Numbered from the stretch's first letter, positions 21,257 through 34,960 are shown. The stretch: 64,000 nucleotides of DNA from Cyprinus carpio (GCF_018340385.1 NC_056596.1:10792298-10856297), one strand, 5' to 3'. A program made the numbers and translations. Notes: generated by a model not told the origin, from the sequence alone.

Positions 21257-22745
21257 TTTTTTCAATACTCCATGGGAGAAACATAGTAAATGGTCTAAAA
21301 AGTGACAGTAATGTTGCTATACTTTGGAAGGCAATTGTTGCTTTATAATGTCAGTTATTACATATTATGTTTGTATTTTATACCTGTTTTGCACATGTCT
21401 GTATTGGAATATACATACAGAAAACTATGTTGACAGAAATGCACTTACAATGCTAGTCCCACAACGGCTAACCCACTGACTTCCATTGCAAATGCATTAC
21501 CATCAACACAATTTATTTTCTTCCAGAAAAAGAATACAACTGTACTACTACAAGTCTTTAGTTCTACAATGCAGCTTCATGTCAGCGAAGGGCTATAAAC
21601 CTGTGCGTATCATTTATTAAAGGCTTCATAAATGTGACATGAAAGCTTCATGATTTATTTGCGAAACAAAAGTCGCGCTTCATAGAAAGGATGTTTTGAT
21701 TCAGTGTCTTTCGATCATTGGTGACAGCAGAAGGCATTAACAAAACACAAGACTCATCGTTGTGTTAAAGTCTGATACTCTCTAGCTGGTGTCAGTGCCT
21801 CCAGACTGTGGCTGTTCTTTCAGACCGCTGAAAGATGTTTCACCTGCTTTGCTCTCTGTCCGACTTTTAATGCCTTCCGTCTGGAGCTTATCTTTCCCCT
21901 GCCACACTCAGTCATTTTCTGTCAATCCTTTCATCCATCTTCTAGTGCTCCCTGCATCCCGGCAGCTGTGCTGAGAACATGGCACACGGCCCGACGCGGA
22001 GCATGAGCACGGTGTTGCTTCATAGATACTCGGGTTCTGTACTGAAATCCTCCCCAGCCTTTGCATTACTGCTTTCTCCTCAAGAGAGAGGATGGATATG
22101 AATGGTGATGGATATGAAGCAGAGACAGCAGGCTTTTTTTGCAAGAGAAGTGGGCAGAATTGACTCATAGGCGACTGGTGTGGAATAATGGTTAAAAGAT
22201 GAGTCAAAAGACTGTAGGTTCAAAAGCGGCCTTTGGGCAAGCCTTTACTGACGACATGAACATCGAAATTATTTACATTCCTAGTCTCACTGGTAGTGCA
22301 TTTTATTGCAAATAAAATAAATGTTTGTATTCGTAATCTTTCATGAAACTTGCTCCACTTCTGGAACTGCATAAACTAAACTATTAAAAATTTTAATGAA
22401 ATTTTTTTTTAACTGAAATAAATGAAAATGTAAATATAAGATGAATAACGTAAAAAAAAATAGAATTGTTATTAGAAATGTTGCAGTGGCAACAAAAATA
22501 AATTTTTGCCAAGTTTAAGTTGAAGTTTTAAGTTGAAGTACTGAATTTACTAAAACTAAAATTTAGCAAAAAAATACAAAATAAATAAATAAACTTGAAA
22601 AATAAAAATATAAGCTAGTTTAAAATATTAATAAACACTATAATAGTATACTATACTAAAATAACACTGATCTGAATTTCAAGCCCATTTTTAATTCTGA
22701 AAATACATTTATTATTTATTCAGAAATCAGATTTATATATATATA

Positions 22746-22814
<69 letters not shown>

Positions 22815-25583
22815 TTGATCTAGTGTAATAGTTTTCACAACTGGTGCAAGTATACCTGACATCCATAGTTCAGTTCACAAACTTTTTCAGCACTCGGTTT
22901 TTCAGTGGAGTATGATTGATAACTATTGTCTGGCGTATGGTTTATGAGGGCACCATTTTGCTATTCAACTGGTACGACAGCAAACTGGCCTCTTGTGAAA
23001 ATTCAAACCTATGGATAACATATATAGCTTTTCTAAAAGCATTTTCCTCAGGGCATTGTTAAGTTTTACCAGTAAAACTGAAGTAACATGAATAAAACGG
23101 TTTCCCCTGAGTCACCAGTGACAAACAGCTAGTGCTAGTACTCGCCGAGGTGTGTACCTTGATGAAGCAAACAGACCACAGCACAGAACCAAAAAATACA
23201 ATCTGCAGAGAGACCTGAGCAAACTCTTAATAAAATATCGAAACAACCTAAATAGCTTTGGATAACAGTCTCTGCTAAATGACTAATTACTACTGCAGTA
23301 AATATTTCTAAATGCTCACCTCATCTTCAAAAATTAGAAAAGCACTGAAAAATAAATCAAAGGATTCAGTGCACTGCGCATGTTATTTCATATTCCCTTA
23401 AACAAATTCCTTGATGTTTTCCACAGAGAGCATCTTTTAGTTGAGTCATGCTAGTTCTTAGCAGTTTTGACATCGGAGCTTAGTCATGCATATCACGCAA
23501 TGTTATACTGTGACTACCGGCGTACCGCTTCAAGACGGCCCTTCAAAGAAAAACTCAAATCACCGTGTGTGTGTAGCTGTGTTTTCAATGCACCTGTCAA
23601 GGGATCCACAGATGTTAGTGCTAAATTATGCTCTTCTGGTACTTGACAGCATTTTGAATTCCAACAAAGCAATTAACTTAAAAGCTAAGTCAGTTATATT
23701 GAAATGCCAACTCAGTAGGATCCATTAAAAATTACACTTGCACATTCACCAAAAGCAAACAAATCATGACAAATTCTATTGCATCGAAACTTTGCAGACT
23801 TCATCCACAAAACATGTACAGCAACAATAAATACCTACTTTGAATGATGTACATTATCTTGTAGCACATACTGTAACATTGGGTTGAGAACTATTTTATT
23901 TATGTGCCTCTGCTCTAAAAAATCTGCTGTGGCCTGAAAACTGCATTCATACTCGAATCCATAATCTTATCATTTAGCTGTGCTAATATTGTGCGTTAAA
24001 AACTTTTGAGCATACTTCGAAAAGCTAGAGCCTTGCAAACTTGAGATAATTATGTACACATTAAGTCTATAGTCAGCAGTTTGGTACATCAGTATCAACG
24101 GAAGACCATGTCTGGCTTCACAATGTTCAAGAGACTATGTTAAAATGAGATAAAAAAAGGCTGAAAAAAAAAATAGTTCATTAAACACATTTATATTATT
24201 ATATGGGTAAGTTTTCACAGCAGACCTTACCATTAAATAGCTTATAATTGGGTTTTCAGAAAAGCTGAAATAGTAAAATAATTATGAAATACAGATGCTT
24301 CATGAAACCAATGTTTATGTCAACCAATACGGTAATAAATAATTTCTATATCTTTATGCAAATATACATTTAAACATATGAACTTGCCCCAACCCTATAT
24401 TTATAATACGCTTGTCCTGAGAACACAGTTCAACCTTTCAATCAAAATGTAATTTTATTGTACAGTTAACCCTTACTTTAACACACATTAATGTGGTTTT
24501 TGTGTTCACTTATTTTTCCAACAGCTTAATCTATTTGCATTGAGACTATGTAAATAATTCTCTATGCACTGCATCAAAATAGTGACATTTAGCATACTAA
24601 CACTGGTTGCTAAAGGTTATCCGTAAGTGATTCAGTAGTGTTAATTGGAGTATGTCTAATTTTAATGCATTTAATTTGGTTAGATTTCTGCCACACAAAA
24701 TATAAGTGCCAATATTTAAAGTTCAGAAGTTTATGAACTCCCAAACTATCATAGAGAGTTTACTGCTAATGAAGTCGTAACACACATATCTGTTCCCTCT
24801 GGTTAACTATTATCACATTTAATTGCAAATATGCTTTTTTTCATAAAAACCACAGGTGTTACAACCCGAGCCAATCCCAGACAAGGAAGTGATGTACCAT
24901 TTATGAACATCTATACCACGTAATCTGACTGTGTGGCAAGATCTCCCCGTCCTATTAGATATCCTGCTCGCAGCTCATTCCTTCTCTTTCCCAGAGCCGT
25001 CTATCCTCTGGAGATGCAGTTAAGATGATGAAACGCAGAAAGTAAAATGAAATCACTGTAATGAAAGATAAATAAAAAGATTTCTGCAGAGAACAAAGAT
25101 GCGGTCGTAAGACAACAGCGAGAAGAAGCTGTAGTTAAACTCTCTCTCTCTCCCTGGAGAAACAAATAGGAACTTCAATGAACCCCTGTGAGGGTCCTTT
25201 ACTGGTACTGCATCAAGCACACTGCATCCCCTCAGCCAATAATTAAACCCACCCAGTGCTAGAGCAACAATAAATTTGGTCTCAGTTCAGCAGGAGGGGC
25301 AACAGCAGATCCTGAGAAACAGTGGAGGAAGTCATATGAAAACAACAGCTTGCGCTTCGCTAGAATAAACACTTAACTGATTTGAAACGATTGAAAATTT
25401 CAAAAAGTTTTTTATTCTAAGGAACATTTCTGAACACATTGGGATTCTGCTGGAATGAGACATTCATTAGCAGTAACCTGGAAGAGAGTGCGATTCTCTG
25501 GGAGTCATACTTAAAATCAAAAATGATTTAGAAATATCTCTGTACATAAAATTAAAATATGCATTGTTGTATAATCTACACTC
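21257..25583. other. No gene seen; AT-rich with one long AT tract
   Basis: Contains an AT microsatellite (22735-22812, listed separately) and AT-rich sequence at 22380-22700 with ATAAATAAATAAA words. The remainder (for example 23000-25570) appears unique. Open frames of 61-99 codons near 21.8-22.2 kb lack domains or splice support. Confidence 0.55.
22735..22812. repeat. (AT)n microsatellite
   Basis: About 78 nt of nearly pure alternating AT, self-complementary and able to form a cruciform. Confidence 0.97.
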
Positions 25584-25793
25584 TATGGGCAAAAGTATGT
25601 GAACATCACACTCATTAGGGCTGGGTTACAATACAGATTTCTGATTCATTTGGGTATATTTATATTTATGTCAATTTGATTACTGTAAATATTAAAAAAG
25701 AAACTCTCTCTCAGATAATGCTCTATATTACACAGGGAAATAATCAAGCCTGATTATGATTAAAAGTGGTAGTCCACATACTTTTGGCCATTG
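25584..25793. mobile_element. Short Tc1-type MITE
   Basis: TATGGGCAAAAGTATGTGAAC at the left and GTCCACATACTTTTGGCCAT at the right form ~20 nt imperfect terminal inverted repeats around ~165 nt of non-coding DNA. This end sequence (GGCCAAAAGTATGTGGAC) is a known fish Tc1/mariner-derived MITE pattern. The flanking TA duplication is unclear. Confidence 0.85.
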
Positions 25794-26640
25794 TTTATGA
25801 GTTTGAGAGAGTATTAGAAAACTTGTACATCTTTGCATTCGAGTGTGTATTTTTCTTTTGTTAATTGTTAGGTTCCATCTGTTCTTTTGCAGCTCGTACA
25901 GCTTTCTATTTTTAAATAGATAATAAATACTGCATTAAACGTTCCCAGATCGCCTACATTCCTAAAGACTTGAAGCTCCTATCCAAAATAATTTAGCAGT
26001 GTGATTTTAAACAGACTGATTCAGGTGCTGTTTCATATTCAAATTCACAGAATGAAATCCATATGCTGATGAACGCATACAACAATGATGCATGTAAGAT
26101 CCATATCTGATTACATTTAAGATATTATGAAATTCTGTAAAATCTAACCTTTATTAATATCACACAAAAATCAAAAATCTTAACAATGAAAAATAATTAA
26201 AAGTTGAATGAAAGTATGATATTGCTTCTATAAACAACACAAAACTAAGTAAGTAATGATTTGGCAGATTTGACCAGTTGATTCATATATTTTTTCTCTG
26301 CCAAAGAAAACAGTTCCAATTAGAACATTGCTTGACCAATCAAATTCAAGGACTGTTTTACATACTTAATATTAAATTCCAATCAAAATCTAATTCTTAA
26401 ATCTTACAAGATAACTGTAAATGAGTCTGGCGGTGCACAGGCGTAACACCGACTGACTGACACACGAGCAAAGATTGTAATCTTATATCTCTAATGACAA
26501 TCAAACGTCCTTCCAGTTCGGCATCTTCTCAGATAAACATCTGGATCGATCGCAGCTCATGCAGAGGTGAACACTCAAGTAAGGGCATCGAAGAGTCATC
26601 AGCCCATGCTACAGAAATGATGTGGATAACACAGTTACAT

Positions 26641-26702
<62 letters not shown>

Positions 26703-27521
26703 CCTCATTCCTACATCATGTTGTGCTCTGATTAATTCAATCTTGCGCATGACTCTAAGGGCCCCGGCTGCCCGTTCCTCGGTAACACCGCAGAGAGCTT
26801 ACAGATTTATTATTCAGCTTCAAAATACTTGTACTCCTGAGGCATCTGGAGAAATAAGCCACTTGACTCACATCAACTGCTACGAACTTAATTAGACAGT
26901 TCACAAAGCCTGGTGAGCCTTCTGCTTTCGCACGCCGCCCGGGTCCATCGGAGAACATAACAACAGACTATTTTTAACTTTTCAAGACAACAGCTGTGTA
27001 ACTGAGGGTCTCATTAAACACTGTGTGCGCTATTAAAAAAAATTCATCATGAACTATCTGACAACATAAATACAGTCTTTTGCCGGTGCTATGATCACTA
27101 TACAGTTACATATATTAATTTTTTCCTTAAAAACATAAGCAGAACATATGCATTAGCGGGTTTGTTATGATATTTTCAAAACTGTTACTGTATGTTTGCG
27201 CACAGCTTCTGTGAAAGTATGTGGCGTGGTGCAGCATAAACTCCACAACTTTTACTTTGACTGTTCATTTGAAACAGACTTCATCAAATTTGATTGACCC
27301 AAATCTTTTCACTCTCTGCAAAGTGCCTGTTTTCATAGATTCAGTGAAACACCTGTTCGGACCAAGTTAGAATTGGCATGAAAAACCACTATATAGCACT
27401 GGGGGCAGTTGTATGTTTTGTATTCAGAAGCTATAGGAGAATTTTTTTAACTGTTCAGTTGCTGAACAATTCCAGCATCTGTTGAAACTGACTGTTGAGT
27501 CAATAAATATTATGAAAATGT
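25794..27521. other. No gene seen
   Basis: Unique AT-rich DNA around a long CA microsatellite. 26400-26960 is somewhat more GC-balanced, but no exon or domain was recognised. Confidence 0.55.
26641..26701. repeat. (CA)n microsatellite, ~30 units
   Basis: Perfect CA run of about 60 nt. It explains the His-Thr and Cys-Val runs in the overlapping open frames of both strands. Confidence 0.98.
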
Positions 27522-27716
27522 AAAACAAATGTGCTATTTTAGTATATTTTAAATGCAATTTTTATTTTTAATGTAATTTATTCCTGTGATCCAAAGCTGA
27601 TTTTTCAGTAGCCTATCAGTCACATGATCCTACAGAAATCATTCTAATATGAAGATATTCAAGAAACATTTCTGATTATTATTATTATTGTTATTAGCTA
27701 GTTGTGCTGCTTAACA
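27522..27716 (-). mobile_element. Cyprinid dispersed repeat fragment (family A)
   Basis: Shares TTATTCCTGTGATCCAAAGCTGA.TTTTCAG, CACATGATCCTACAGAAATCATTCTAATATGA and AAGAAACATTTCTGATTATTATTATTATTG with the copy at 37850-38062. Its sequence also overlaps the consensus of the copy at 30473-30740 in the opposite orientation. I recognise the family as a very common cyprinid repeat; the class is not determined. Confidence 0.75.
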
Positions 27717-28919
27717 CTTAATAATTGTGTGCTACTTTTCACAAACGAGTCATTCAATCAACTCAAGCAACCAGTTCATTGCACACTCAAAATAAAGATT
27801 TAGTTCAGATTTATGTAATCTTTAACACGTGCTTTCTACAGCAGATGTACATCACGCACAAGCTGCCCCTTGAACTTTACCTTACAGTAATTCAGTCTAT
27901 TAGTATTAAGTACAAATAAGAACTCATCCAAACATCCTAAATCAATACTGACAGCATCTGAAGACATACCTTGAGAACTTTCTATAAAGTGAAACAAGTT
28001 TATTTTTGCCTGATTAGAGTTTTGGAGAGGTTCCTAAGCCCTTATTGTGGCCTTTAAAAAGCTGACGTTTCAGCCTGTCTCTGAGAAATAGAGGCTGCCT
28101 TAGTGTTTGGCCCGATTTCTCAGTGGGATTAATTACAGCCTAAGGTCTGTTAGACCCAGCGTAATCTGTCCTGGCTCAGGGTAAATACTTCATCTAAAAT
28201 TGCATCACACACATACGCATCTTCTGCCTGAAGTGGTGAGCAAATTGAAATAAATTGGGGATTTTTCATTTTGCTTGGCACTGAAAACCATCCTGTAGCC
28301 AATGCCGGCTCTTTGTCAGTGCAAATCAATACATTAATGACGGCCGTTGTCCATTCGCATGGATTGCGTAGTGAATGAGAGTTAAAAGATTCCAAATGCA
28401 TGCAGGGTTCATTCAGTGTTGCTTGAATAGCTTGCTCATGTAGCCATATGTGCATACAGGTGAAAGTGCTCTTTCTATATCTGCCCACATACTGTATATA
28501 CTCCTGCACACTTCAACAAAGAAGCGTGTGAGGACATGCACACATGTGCACAGACATAAAAAAAATAAAAAATAAATAAAAAAATCTGACTGCCCTTGTG
28601 GTTTTTCACAAGATTTTTCATGGTTTTGATTGTTAACAAGGGTGGGGAAAAATATTGATTTCTAAATCCTAAGATTGATGTTTAAGTCTATGCTGTTTTG
28701 AGTTGATTTGTGAAGAAACTTCACTAAATATTCACTAATTATTCCAAGGATTCACTTATATCTCCAATCCAGTTATTGTAAAATGTATGTATTGTGTTAT
28801 TTTTGATGAACATAGCCTCATCTTTAAAATTACTTATTTACAGACATATTTGTTTATTTACTCCAGAAAAAAATAACCTTAATCAGCAATATTTCCAAAT
28901 AAATGTATATCAAATTAAA
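27717..28919. other. No gene seen; candidate non-coding island
   Basis: 27960-28520 is unique and compositionally balanced compared with its AT-rich neighbours, with TGGGATTAATTACAGCC and other homeodomain-like TAAT cores. It has no exon signature. It could be a conserved non-coding element, which only cross-species alignment can show. Confidence 0.4.
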
Positions 28920-29690
28920 ATAGGAGTCAAATCAAGAGTTTGTGAATCGGAAACAAATAAAACTGAAATCAGAATTAAATTGAGAGTTTGGGAATTTAAA
29001 TTGAATATAATCTTATTTAAATTGGAATCAGAACAGAATCAGAATCTGAATTTAATTGAATCAAATTGGAAGCAGACTTGAATTGAGGGCTTGTGACGTG
29101 AAATGAAATCTAACTGAATGAGATAAATTATTTTTTTTAATTAAAATTTTAGTTTACAGCATTAGTTGAGATATATTTTTCAATTTCCTAAAAAAATCTA
29201 AATCAGAAGCTCTTGAATTAAAATATAAATCAACTTGAAATTAGAATCAGAACTGAATTAAGAGCTTTTGAATCATAATCGAATCAAAACAACCTGAAAT
29301 CATAATCAAAACTGAACTGAAAGCTTGTAAATGAGAATTAAAATGAATCAAATTGGAATCAAAATCAGAATTATACTGAGAGCTTGATAATTGGTAGCGA
29401 ATTAAATTAAAATCATAATCAGAACTGAACTCAGAGCTTGTGAATCAGAATAATGTCTTACTGAAATCAGATTCAGAATTGAATCAAAATGCTTGAGAAT
29501 CAGAATCAAAACAAATCACATTGGAATCAGAATCAGAACTGAATTGAGAGCTTGAGAATCAGAATGAAATCTAATTTTAATCATCAGAATTGAATTGAGA
29601 GCTTGTGAATAAGAATCAAATCAAATCGAATTAAAATGGAAATCAAAATCAAATCAAGAACTTGTGAATTGGAATTGAATCAAATCGTGA
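28920..29690. repeat. ~57 nt minisatellite-like array
   Basis: GAGAGCTTGTGAATCAGAAT and variants recur at roughly 28937, 28982, 29085, 29261, 29321, 29379, 29433, 29489, 29546, 29599 and 29659, each followed by AATCAAATTGGAATCAGAATCAGAACTGAATT-like sequence. Spacing is about 50-60 nt. The array is diverged, so it is old. The open frame at 28794-29081 is a by-product. Confidence 0.88.
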
Positions 29691-30472
29691 AAATCTGTCC
29701 TATCTAACTATTTTTCACTGTGTGGTTCTGTGTGGCATTTGATAATAATTTGATTGTTATGGATATGCTGAATGTGATTGTGGTTGGTGTTATTAATTTG
29801 AAGATGGTAAGGGTAAAGTGACAATGACAAATAAAATTATAATTATGACAGGCCAGTGTTCACCCACGTCGGAAAAAGACCAACAGACACGTCGACCAAT
29901 CAGCGTGATGAGGTGAAACGAGAGGCGCCACGAGACCAACAAAGTCATCACCTCCATGAAAGACGAGTCATTTACAAGAACGAACATCAGTCACTGTCAT
30001 GTGTGGGCAAGCTGGGCTGCATTGTAATGTCAGAGTGATGTCTGACTTCTGGTGGAAAGCCACATTGGCAGTGACAGAGCTCACATTGGAACTGACAGTG
30101 TGTGTTAGTCCATCAGAACGCCGGAGGATGTTGAGCTGACAGTCTGGGTTCCTCTGCGGCTTCACCTGCTTTCACTTAGATCAGTGTTAACAAAACTCCT
30201 TTGTTATTATGCACAGCAGCCACACAGTATTTTAATGCAATTCCAGAAATATAGAATCTATACTTATTATTATTTTTTTACATTCACGCAAATGTATATG
30301 AACTCCATCCTAAATATAAAAGGCATGATATTATGAAGACAATATGCTGTTTGCAAAATTAAATGATCTACTGTAGTATTTGTCACGGTAACAAAGCCAA
30401 AAATATTTATTTATATTTAAAAAATATATATATTTTAGTTTATATTTTAAATTACATTTATACTTTAAGTAA
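29691..30472. other. No gene seen
   Basis: Unique sequence. 29850-30180 is more GC-balanced than its surroundings, with overlapping short frames on both strands that lack domains. No splice-supported exon was recognised. Confidence 0.5.
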
Positions 30473-30740
30473 ATGCTGTCCTTTTGAACTTTCTATTCAA
30501 AATCCCTGTATTGCGGTTTCCACAAAAATATTATAAACCACAACTGTTTTCAAGACTGATAAAAATAAAGATAAATTAAATAAATTAAATTTTAAGACAT
30601 ATTAAAACAGTTTCTTTAAATTGTAATAATATTTCAAAATATTACTGTATTTTTGTTCAAATAATTGCAGCTTTGGTGAAACGTCTTTCAAAGACATTTA
30701 AAAAATCTTATTGACTCAAAATTTTGAACAATACAGTATA
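30473..30740 (+). mobile_element. Cyprinid dispersed repeat fragment (family A, plus)
   Basis: TGCTGTCCTTTTGAACTTTCTATTCAAA, TTTCCACAAAAATATTATAAACCACAACTGTTTTCAA, TTAAATTGTAATAATATTTCAAAATATTACTGTATTTTTG and a final CTTTGGTGAAACGTCTTTCAAAGACATTTAAAAAATCTTA...TTTTGAAC follow the order of the cyprinid repeat whose other copies lie inverted at 27522-27716 and 37850-38062. The middle is deleted. Confidence 0.78.
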
Positions 30741-32304
30741 TATATTTTCAGTTTGAATTAAACGTTATCCAAGAAAAAACAAGACTGCATAAGACTGCCC
30801 ACAAGCAAAAAACATAAGCTATATGACAATTGCAGAAAAAAAAAGACAAGACTGGGCAGAGCATTGCAAATGAAGTACCTGAATAAAAATGTATAAATGG
30901 CAGAACAGAATAAAATGAAGAAAATGAATGTTTTTTTGTTTTTTTTTACTAATGTCGCACTCTATTGTGGAGAGCACACTACATTTGATTTCACGCTTAC
31001 TTTAACTTCAACAAATTCTGCCAGTTCAAAATGCAAAGGACAGCATTGCAAAAACATATGTTACAGTGGCTGAAATATCCAAGCTAGCTGGAAGAATATG
31101 AATATATGTGGGATGCCTAGCCTTGAACACAAGTCTCCTTGGCAACTGCACACCTGTGGAGGGTGTGTATAGAGAGAGAGAAGGGGGGGGATTGAATCAC
31201 TGCCAAGACAGTGAACAGTGATCTGGAAAGGGGGGATGCTATGCAGACAGAAACACAAAGACTGTCCTTTAGTTTATTGCATTTAGATGTAGATGAATTC
31301 AGAGGACAGAAAAATTAAAGGCTAAGCTCCATTTGACAAGGAGGACGCATAAAAAAATGACTTTCACATATTGTCATTATCACAGTCATTATCCCCAAAG
31401 AGCGTATCAAGGTTTTACTGTTAATCCTGCGGTGTACAAAATACTCTAATTCAAAAAGCAATTCTTTGAATGAGAAGCCATCTTATTTTAATTTACCAGT
31501 AGTTTTATTAGCTGAGAGTAAATTGAGAACACACTCTCAATAACAATCACAATGTTGTTTGGATATTGGGGATATGGTTATATTTTTTGATTTTTAGAAT
31601 TTAAATGGTATATGTTAGGGATGCGTATCTCCATAATGAGGCCGATGTGATATGCATCTCGATGCATAGCCAACGATACTATACATTAAAGACACATATG
31701 AAGCATCTACTGATGCGATGCGATATGATTCACCCCTATTATGATGCAGTGCGATCCGATTTCGATTTGATTCGATTCAACACAATGCGATTCGATGCAA
31801 TGGTGAAAAAAAAAAAAAGATCACTTCTAATGCCTCAAGGCCTGTTTCATAAAACAAGTTTACCAAATAAGCCATGCTTATTTTAAATGATTCATTGTCA
31901 AATGATTTGGTTCCATAAAGCAAATTTAACATACTGTAGGCCTAGATCAAGCTCTCAATCACAATATTATTTGACTTTCTTTTTTTTTTTTTTTTTTTAT
32001 CTCTAGCCATGCAGCTTTTCTTTCTGGTTTTATTACAGCTGTTCCTTTTATAGTAAGCAGAATATTAGAACATTACCATATAAAACCGCTTTTTAAAGCA
32101 TTAAAATAGCTAAATTAAAAGTTAAAATCAGTGATTTAAAAATTAAAATAACAAAAAACATTACTGGTTTGATGGTAGACTCAGCTGGTTTTATTTTCAA
32201 ATTTGTATTTTGTCTTATTATGCAGTAATTCTGTTTGAGACTGACCTTAATATTCTGAGTTGTAATTTAATGGCCTAAATGGCTTCACAAATGTACAGGT
32301 TTTC
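30741..32304. other. No gene seen; contains a GATTC-rich stretch
   Basis: Apart from the GATTC-rich repeat and a T-run at 31981-31999, nothing was recognised. The T-run and AT-rich DNA immediately precede the LINE. Confidence 0.5.
31617..31805. repeat. Degenerate GATTCGATGC-type repeat
   Basis: Recurring GATGCGAT, CGATTTGATTCGATTC and GCGATTCGATGCAATG words over ~190 nt. Similar stretches are common in fish non-autonomous DNA elements, but no terminal repeats were identified here. Confidence 0.6.
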
Positions 32305-34960
32305 TGGATTTTTTGCGAAGAAGAAAGACTGATATAGAGGAGGATGTACACAGGTGTAATAATACGTTTTATGAAGTGGTATCTCATTCATCTTCGGATG
32401 CTAAAACCAAGGGTGTCCTAATATTGGTGCGGAGGACTTTAAAGATGACTATTTTAGATAAAGGTTGTGATACAGACGGTAGAATAACATTTAAAAACAA
32501 TAGTGGAGAATAGGAATATTTTATTTATTTCAGTTTATGCCCCTTGTACTCCTGACCCTACTTTTTTCTCTGTTTTGTCTACCTATCTCTTGAAATTTTC
32601 AGATTTTGAAATTGTATTGGGTACAGACACAAATTCTGTAATGTCGCATATCCTAGATAGATCTGGACCAAAGGATTCACACTCTCAAGCTTTTTGTTCT
32701 GAATGTGGCAATGTGTAACCTCATCTTCATTGGTGGATAGTTGGCGTTTATTAAATCCTTCTGCTAAGTCTTTCACCTTCTTTTCTGCTACTCATAAATC
32801 CTATTCGCGAATTGACTATATTTTTATTTCTACTTCTTTATCTTCAGCTGTTTGTGATGCCGATATCTGTTCCTTATCTTTGTCGGATCATGATGGAAAT
32901 TTGTGCAGATTATCTTTGATCCCTCGGCCATCTCTTGCAACTAGATGGCGATTTAACCCTAAATTGTTAAAGGATGAAAACTTTTGCAGTGAATTTAGTA
33001 ATAAATTTGCTGAGTTTATTGAAATTAACCCAGGCTCAGTGGATGATCTGCGAACACTTTGGAATGCAGTTAAAGGATTTATAAGGAATAACTCAATTTC
33101 ATATGCCTGTTTCCTTCAGAAACACAAACACAAAAAGATAGTTGAACTGGAATCACAGCTCCAGAATCTGACTAGAGACAATCAACGTTGTATCTCAGAC
33201 AATACACTCAGCAAAATATGGCGGTTAGGTCCGAACTCAATTCATTACTGAGATCCAGGGCAGAATTCCTGATTCAAAGATCCAGGCAGAATAACTATTT
33301 TCAAGGAAGCAGACCAAGCCTTTTTTCTGTTATAATTATTCGAAAGTGTGAAGTTTTTTATTATTTTTGAGGTGTGATATCAATCCTGGCTCATTATGAC
33401 GGACCCAAAAGACATTAATATTTCTTTTCATTCTTTTTACTCTAACCTCTATACTTCTTCTGCTGTTGGTGACCCTGACTCTTTTGCATCTTTTCTGTCC
33501 AACCTTGAGTTTCCTAGGCTGTCAGATTCATATTCGGATTGTACTGATTACTCATCAGGAGCTGGAGCCAGCAATCCGATCTATGGACAAGGGGAAATCC
33601 CCAGGTATAGATGGTATTCCAATCAAATTGTATACTATTTTTTGGTCGGATTTAGGCCCCCTCATGTTAGATATGATACATTTTTCAGTTATTCACCCAC
33701 CTATTAATATAGCTGTTATTTCTCTCTTGTCTCCATATAAATTGAAGCATCTTGCTTTTCGGGGGTTCCGCTTAGGCAGTTTAAATCTAGGTTTGGTCCC
33801 ATTGTAACCCACCTCCTCTCCACATGGAGGGATGTTGAAAGACGTTCACAACTAGTTACAATATGGCATAAGCATTCGCCAATTTTCCACAACAATAATC
33901 TTTTGTCAGGCAATACTCCATTCCATTGTCTGTAATGGACTCATAATAAAGTAAACACTCTGGGAGATATCTATGATGATAGTGGTTTACAATCCTTCCA
34001 GAATCGCAAAACTCAATATAATCTGCCAGGCACTTCCTTTTTTATGTATTTGCGCATTAGATCAGCCCAACAGGCATCCTTCAGTCATCTATATTTTTCT
34101 TCTTGAGCATGCATACAAACCTTTATCTATTACAACTATTTGGGCTAAGGTTCTTAATGAGGATGTGCATGTTTTATTTTCGGATCAGATATGGGGAATG
34201 TTTAAACTGTCTTCTAAAAACCCTAACCACCAAATGATTCATTGGAAATTGCTGCATAGGGTTTACTTGACTCCAATGAAATGTTTTTATATATAACTGT
34301 CATCTTCTCCTAAGTGCAATCTCTGTTCGCAAGGATCTATAGGCACGTTTTTGCAATTTTTTATGGGGAGTGCCCCTCTCTTTCACCTTTTTGGAATCAG
34401 CTCTCACAGGACATTTCTTATTTTTTGAGTACTGAGATATGTTTGACTCCACGCCATTTTTTCATGAATGACTTTTGGGACCCCTCACCTGTTCCATCCA
34501 CAGTGACAATTAAGTTTACTGTTAGCTGCTCTCCACTGCACGCAAAAAAGTTGCTAGGGTCAACCGTGGAATCCTCCTCACACAAATGGGACAGACAAAC
34601 CTGGACTGGAATAATTTGTTGGACATTATCTCGTTGGAAATCTCAACTTCTCGTGTACATGAATCTAATGTGAATATTGTTGTTTTATGTTAATTTATGT
34701 TTTTCATCTTTGTAAAAATATTTTTTAATTATTATTTTTTTTTTTTTTTTGTATTAATATTACTTAATTTATTTTATTATTATTATTTATTTTACTTTAT
34801 TTATTTTATTTATTTATTTATTTATTATTATTTTTTCTCTACCCTTAAGACTACCAGGGGGTGGGATGGGTTGGGATGGGTTCTAAATTTGCACAGTTGC
34901 TTTTTGTTTTATACTACTGTCCCAGAAGAAAATTTAATAAACAGTTGTTAACAAAAAATA
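32305..34960 (+). mobile_element. Truncated, internally deleted Tx1/L1-like LINE
   Basis: A ~2.65 kb non-LTR retrotransposon relic. It retains part of an apurinic-type endonuclease, a linker, the start of the reverse transcriptase, the C-terminal ORF2 region with a zinc-knuckle-like part, and a 3' UTR with a long T-rich tract and AATAAAC end. The 5' end (UTR, ORF1 and the first part of the endonuclease) is missing. The 3' 250 nt match the separate fragment at 4264-4512. It lies on the plus strand, antisense to immp2l. Confidence 0.9.
32313..34680 (+). pseudogene. LINE ORF2 remnant (endonuclease/RT)
   Basis: Homology spans several frames. The endonuclease shows LFISVYAPC near 32520, SRIDYIFIS near 32810 and the SLSDHDGNLC motif near 32880 (the SDH catalytic motif). 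The linker includes SLADRWR-like RWRFNPKLL. The reverse transcriptase begins at MDKGKSPGIDGIPIKLY (~33584), the usual GKSPGxDG motif. Shortly after INIAVISLL (~33705) the sequence jumps to the C-terminal part (GPIVTHLLSTWRDVERRSQL, ~33797), so the palm domain with the FADD/YADD catalytic motif is deleted. Stops and frameshifts occur throughout. It is non-functional. Confidence 0.88.

Noticed and set aside
26494..26895. 133-codon plus-strand frame with a His-Thr run
   Set aside because: Driven by the (CA)n microsatellite; the remainder has no similarity to any family I know.
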